Positions 5,656 through 8,331 of a stretch of DNA of 8,331 bases are shown here, piece by piece. Under the pieces are notes generated by a model. It ran no database searches. It was not told the origin of the DNA and worked only from the letters and a program-made list of their open reading frames with translations. Position numbers and translations under genes: made by a program. This stretch comes from Methanosarcinaceae archaeon (lineage in GTDB: Archaea; Halobacteriota; Methanosarcinia; Methanosarcinales; Methanosarcinaceae). Location: NCBI GenBank assembly GCA_030655675.1, contig JAUSPM010000262.1, positions 1 to 8,331 on the forward strand, in the 5' to 3' direction. Each line of letters opens with the position of its first letter. Position 1 is the first letter of the stretch.

Positions 5656-7208
5656 TACTGCTCCTCCTCAAGCGCTTCTGTCACATACATTACATCGCCT
5701 TCCTTGAAATGTTTAAGTTTATCAATATCCAATATTTTTCCTATAATATTCGTACTTGTGAATTTCTCACCTGTAGGTCCAAACAGATCGTCATCCTCTG
5801 TCTTAACGCCAACCATTCCCATTCTCTTTGCAGCCTGATTAGTAACTCCGATCTCGCCTGACAATACCTTACCTTTAGGACTATTTTCCGGATAGATCTC
5901 TTTGTATTTTTCGGCTTCTCTTTCTGCCTTGAATATGTACGTATTCTCATACGTCATAACAACAGGTAAAGGTCCGACAGGTCTGAATTGAAGGCCAATT
6001 GCATGCCTGAAAAAATTAAGGGTTATTGGTGCAAGGTCATCATATAGTTCGATCCTTACAAGTTTTGAATTTGATACACCAAGTGCTTTGACCTTTCCAG
6101 CCCCCAGTATCTCAAGTGTGGTAGGAGGAGTCTGTGTAACAATTATTGCATCTTCCTCAGTGTGCCCATCCCTGACAAGTTTCACTCCAATCTCAGATAA
6201 ATGCTCTTCCGCTTCCTTAAAATTCAATCCAAGTATAGTGATCGGACGCGGGATCATCTCTACATCGAGATGTTGCCCGGATTGTGCCAATTTTACAAGT
6301 TCGATCCCTTTTGAGACATGACCTACAACCGTATGCATTAAGCTTGATGTACGGTCATCGCATGAGATGTACGCACGTCCACTGCCATTGCCCACAGTGC
6401 GTATCGAAACCGCGCCAGCGGCCCTTGGCTCGAAGTTCTCATAATTACACATCTCACCCTGTAGATTGTCATCGGAAATGAATGAACTTGATACCATACC
6501 AACCTTAAATGTCCCATCGCGCGTGAGTGATAATAAATGCTCTGCACCGTGTGGTGCTGCAATTGAAAGTTCTACCTCAAAATAAGTGAATATCTTTACC
6601 CCATCATCGAGTTTTGTAGAAAGATCGGTCGTACAGAGGCGTTCTGCCATATGTCCCCACTCAACGACAGGTTCTATTCGTATGATCGCATCACTTTTAT
6701 TCAGTTCCAGTAAAACATTCTTGCCGCTTATGATCTTTGCAAATGTTCCGTTTTCCGGAGCACCGTAATCAGAAGTGTGGCGGTTCTTTGTAAATATCAA
6801 ATGCGTGTTCTTAGGATCAAATCCGCCTGCCCCAAAAGCCACCTCAAAACGTTCAAAATTCTTGGAACCCCGTGATGGGGTCATGTCAGTCTCAAAAGGT
6901 CCAAAAGCCACAGCATCCTTGCTTATCCATCGGATGGGGGTGCCTTCATAATCCTTGTAATGTTCAGACCATATATGTTTAGATAAATCGTCTGAACCTG
7001 TCAGTTCTATCTTGAACTCGCCTTTTGGCGTTGTAATGGTATATTCATTGACATCATCACTTTTGCGCTCAGTACTTTCCTTGAGTATTCCAATTGCAGT
7101 TCCTTCTTTGTGGGGTGTTTTCGAAACAATTAATGCATCTGCAAGTGTTGCCCCCTCAGGCAATGATATTTCTTGTTCATTAACCTCTACTGTTATTTCA
7201 TTACTCGT
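5655..7208 (-). CDS. mmp3: Methanogenesis marker protein 3 (Mmp3, UPF0288), cyclophilin-like; start codon irregular
   Basis: Mmp3 is part of the MCR activation complex. Read from 7208 it has 517 residues. Residues 4-30 (EITVEVNEQEISLPEGATLADAL...) look like a ThiS/MoaD-type beta-grasp start. At 260-308, AAGAVSIRT, GSGRAYISCDD and HTVVGHVSKGIELV resemble a cyclophilin core. At 321-365 there is a PASTA-like stretch (ILGLNFKEAEEHLSEIGVKL). The last 120 residues (from VRIELYDDLAP to FGPTGEKFTSTNIIGKI) resemble the compact TM1367-type cyclophilin-like fold. Isomerase activity is not implied. The frame is open to the stop at about 7261, but no ATG, GTG or TTG occurs before TTG at 7163, which would remove the first strand. 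AGGAGG (7221-7216) stands 7 nt before ACG at 7208, so I place the start there. Alternatives are TTG at 7163, or a one-base deletion after ATG at 7201. It overlaps mmp6 by one base. Confidence 0.88.
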   Translation of the reverse strand, partial: TSNEITVEVNEQEISLPEGATLADALIVSKTPHKEGTAIGILKESTERKSDDVNEYTITTPKGEFKIELTGSDDLSKHIWSEHYKDYEGTPIRWISKDAVAFGPFETDMTPSRGSKNFERFEVAFGAGGFDPKNTHLIFTKNRHTSDYGAPENGTFAKIISGKNVLLELNKSDAIIRIEPVVEWGHMAERLCTTDLSTKLDDGVKIFTYFEVELSIAAPHGAEHLLSLTRDGTFKVGMVSSSFISDDNLQGEMCNYENFEPRAAGAVSIRTVGNGSGRAYISCDDRTSSLMHTVVGHVSKGIELVKLAQSGQHLDVEMIPRPITILGLNFKEAEEHLSEIGVKLVRDGHTEEDAIIVTQTPPTTLEILGAGKVKALGVSNSKLVRIELYDDLAPITLNFFRHAIGLQFRPVGPLPVVMTYENTYIFKAEREAEKYKEIYPENSPKGKVLSGEIGVTNQAAKRMGMVGVKTEDDDLFGPTGEKFTSTNIIGKILDIDKLKHFKEGDVMYVTEALEEEQ

Positions 7209-7215
7209 ACGAGCG

Positions 7216-7221
7216 CCTCCT
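7216..7221 (-). promoter_or_regulatory. Shine-Dalgarno site of mmp3
   Basis: AGGAGG on the minus strand is the only strong ribosome binding site near the start of mmp3. It lies 7 nt before the in-frame ACG (7208-7206), 14 nt before the out-of-frame ATG (7201-7199), and far (52 nt) before the TTG at 7163. Its position argues that translation begins near 7208 rather than at the first conventional codon of the open frame. Confidence 0.7.
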
Positions 7222-7285
7222 GTAAATTGTTTTTCGAATATGAAGTTGGAGATTTGAGGTCAATAGAAAATACAATAACACTGAT

Positions 7286-8331
7286 TTAAGACTTTTCTGC
7301 CGCCTCGATTCGTTCCGCTTCAGTAAGTTTTGATAAGACTGTTTCAGGGGGACCAATATCTACGATCTTCGCTGCCCTCATCAAGGCAATACGGTCACAA
7401 ACCTCAAGCACAAAGTCCATATCGTGTGATACGATCACAAATGTCTCACCCATCTCTTCACGTGCTTTTAGGATCGATCTTGTAACCTCGATCTTTGTGA
7501 TCGGGTCCATCGTACCTGTGGGCTCATCCATTATAATGATCTTTGGTTCTTTAATTAAGATCTGGGTCAGTGCAACTCTGTGCCGCTCCCCTTCACTTAA
7601 CTCATGTGATTTCTTGGATAATATAGATTTTGCTTTATCTTCCGTAAAACCTGCAGTCTGAAGCGTCTTTAATGCTTTCCTGACACCAAGTTCATAAGGC
7701 AGATCAAGCCCGATAGATTCCGTTAAATTATCAATGATTGACCTGTGAGGATACAAACCGTATTCCTGATGAAGGATTCCCATATATTTAGTGGCACGTC
7801 CCCTCTTATCAGGACCTGGAATGGTCATATCAACCCATTCATCACCAATCCTTACATTAACACTGCCACTTGTTGGCTGTATTACACCCATCAATATCTC
7901 AGATGTTGTGGTCTTTCCTGCACCACTCACACCCACGAGACCAAATATCTCACCTTCTTTCACATCAAATGAGATATCATTTACTGCACGCACAACTCCC
8001 CTGTCAACTGAAACATATTTCTTGACAATATTCTTCACTTGTATAATAGGTACACCAACGGCGACATCAGCGTGTTTTTCAATTGTCCCAACCAGTTTCA
8101 TAAAGTCTGCAGAAACTTTTTTCGGATCGCCTTCGCTGACTATCTCTCCATTCTCAAGGAAAATTGCCTTGTCTGCCAATTGTTCTATGACCTCTGACCA
8201 GTGAGATGTGATAACCATTGACATTTTGTATTCATTCACTGCATTCATTATGACATCATGGACGATTACAGCGGTTTTAGGATCAAGGGTACCTGTAGGT
8301 TCATCAGCAAGGAGCAGCATTGGACTCTTTA
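7286..8331 (-). CDS. atwA: Methyl-coenzyme M reductase system component A2 (AtwA), C-terminal two thirds
   Basis: A2 is a cytosolic twin-cassette ABC ATPase whose ATP hydrolysis is needed for reductive activation of MCR; it has no membrane partner. The window holds about 348 codons of a protein usually about 530 aa, and the 5' end is outside. The visible part starts at the end of cassette 1: Walker B LLLADEPTGTLD and switch VITSHW. Cassette 2 is complete: Walker A GVSGAGKTTTS, Q-loop LHQEYGLYPHR, signature LSEGE (in place of LSGGQ), Walker B IIIMDEPTGTMD and switch VIVSHD. The linker IIQVKNIVKKYVSVDRGVVRAVNDISF starts cassette 2. The ATG at 8320 is internal, because the frame continues to the edge as KSP. 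It is followed after about 77 nt by mmp3, whose product joins the same complex, so one operon is likely, although that gap could hold an internal promoter. Confidence 0.93.
   Translation of the reverse strand, partial: KSPMLLLADEPTGTLDPKTAVIVHDVIMNAVNEYKMSMVITSHWSEVIEQLADKAIFLENGEIVSEGDPKKVSADFMKLVGTIEKHADVAVGVPIIQVKNIVKKYVSVDRGVVRAVNDISFDVKEGEIFGLVGVSGAGKTTTSEILMGVIQPTSGSVNVRIGDEWVDMTIPGPDKRGRATKYMGILHQEYGLYPHRSIIDNLTESIGLDLPYELGVRKALKTLQTAGFTEDKAKSILSKKSHELSEGERHRVALTQILIKEPKIIIMDEPTGTMDPITKIEVTRSILKAREEMGETFVIVSHDMDFVLEVCDRIALMRAAKIVDIGPPETVLSKLTEAERIEAAEKS

Noticed and set aside
5365..5838. 157-codon plus-strand open frame
   Set aside because: It is antisense to mmp6 and the end of mmp3, both well supported, and shows no recognisable motif.
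7163..7285. mmp3 as a broken pseudogene
   Set aside because: The remaining 500 codons are intact and family-like, and the downstream genes are tightly coupled. Only the start is irregular, so a functional gene is more likely.
7286..8331. ATP-binding subunit of a membrane transporter
   Set aside because: The twin-cassette layout, the LSEGE signature and the position directly ahead of mmp3 point to component A2. No permease or binding-protein gene is present.

Overview
The window comes from a methanogenic or methane-oxidising (ANME-type) euryarchaeon, most likely of the Methanosarcinales. The main reason is an unbroken run of seven genes found only in organisms with methyl-coenzyme M reductase (MCR): the ATPase component A2 (atwA) and methanogenesis marker proteins 3, 6, 5, 15, 17 and 7. 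Moderate GC, TATA-type promoters and strong GGAGGTGA-type ribosome binding sites agree with this. The order-level placement is inference and the genus cannot be read from the sequence.

All ten protein genes lie on the minus strand, so transcription runs from right to left. From the right edge they are atwA (its 5' end lies outside the window), a gap of about 77 nt, then mmp3, mmp6, mmp5, mmp15, mmp17 and mmp7. The last six are packed with overlaps or gaps of at most 5 nt, and several ribosome binding sites sit inside the end of the preceding gene. This is the MCR activation module. MCR works only when the nickel of its F430 cofactor is Ni(I), and ATP-dependent machinery (A2, McrC, Mmp3, Mmp7, Mmp17) is needed to reach that state. 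Mmp15 is a second ATPase of the HgdC/BadF type that drives electrons to very low potential. Mmp5 and Mmp6 are small cysteine-bearing partners. McrC is not in the window.

After a gap of about 107 nt with TATA-like elements, a second compact minus-strand group follows: a small AhpD/carboxymuconolactone decarboxylase-family redox protein, a membrane-tethered matrixin-like zinc metalloprotease, and a short O6-alkylguanine-DNA alkyltransferase. They probably form one transcript, but their products have no evident common role.

The left 336 bases hold no convincing gene. They contain a foldable element (8-69) followed by a small hairpin and a T7 run, which looks like the 3' end of a plus-strand RNA. 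They also contain a long imperfect inverted repeat (208-286) whose arms are three copies of a 9-nt unit, resembling a dispersed genomic repeat.

The point most in need of checking is the start of mmp3. The conserved N-terminal strand of the protein is encoded in frame, but no ATG, GTG or TTG precedes it. A strong ribosome binding site stands 7 nt ahead of an ACG codon.
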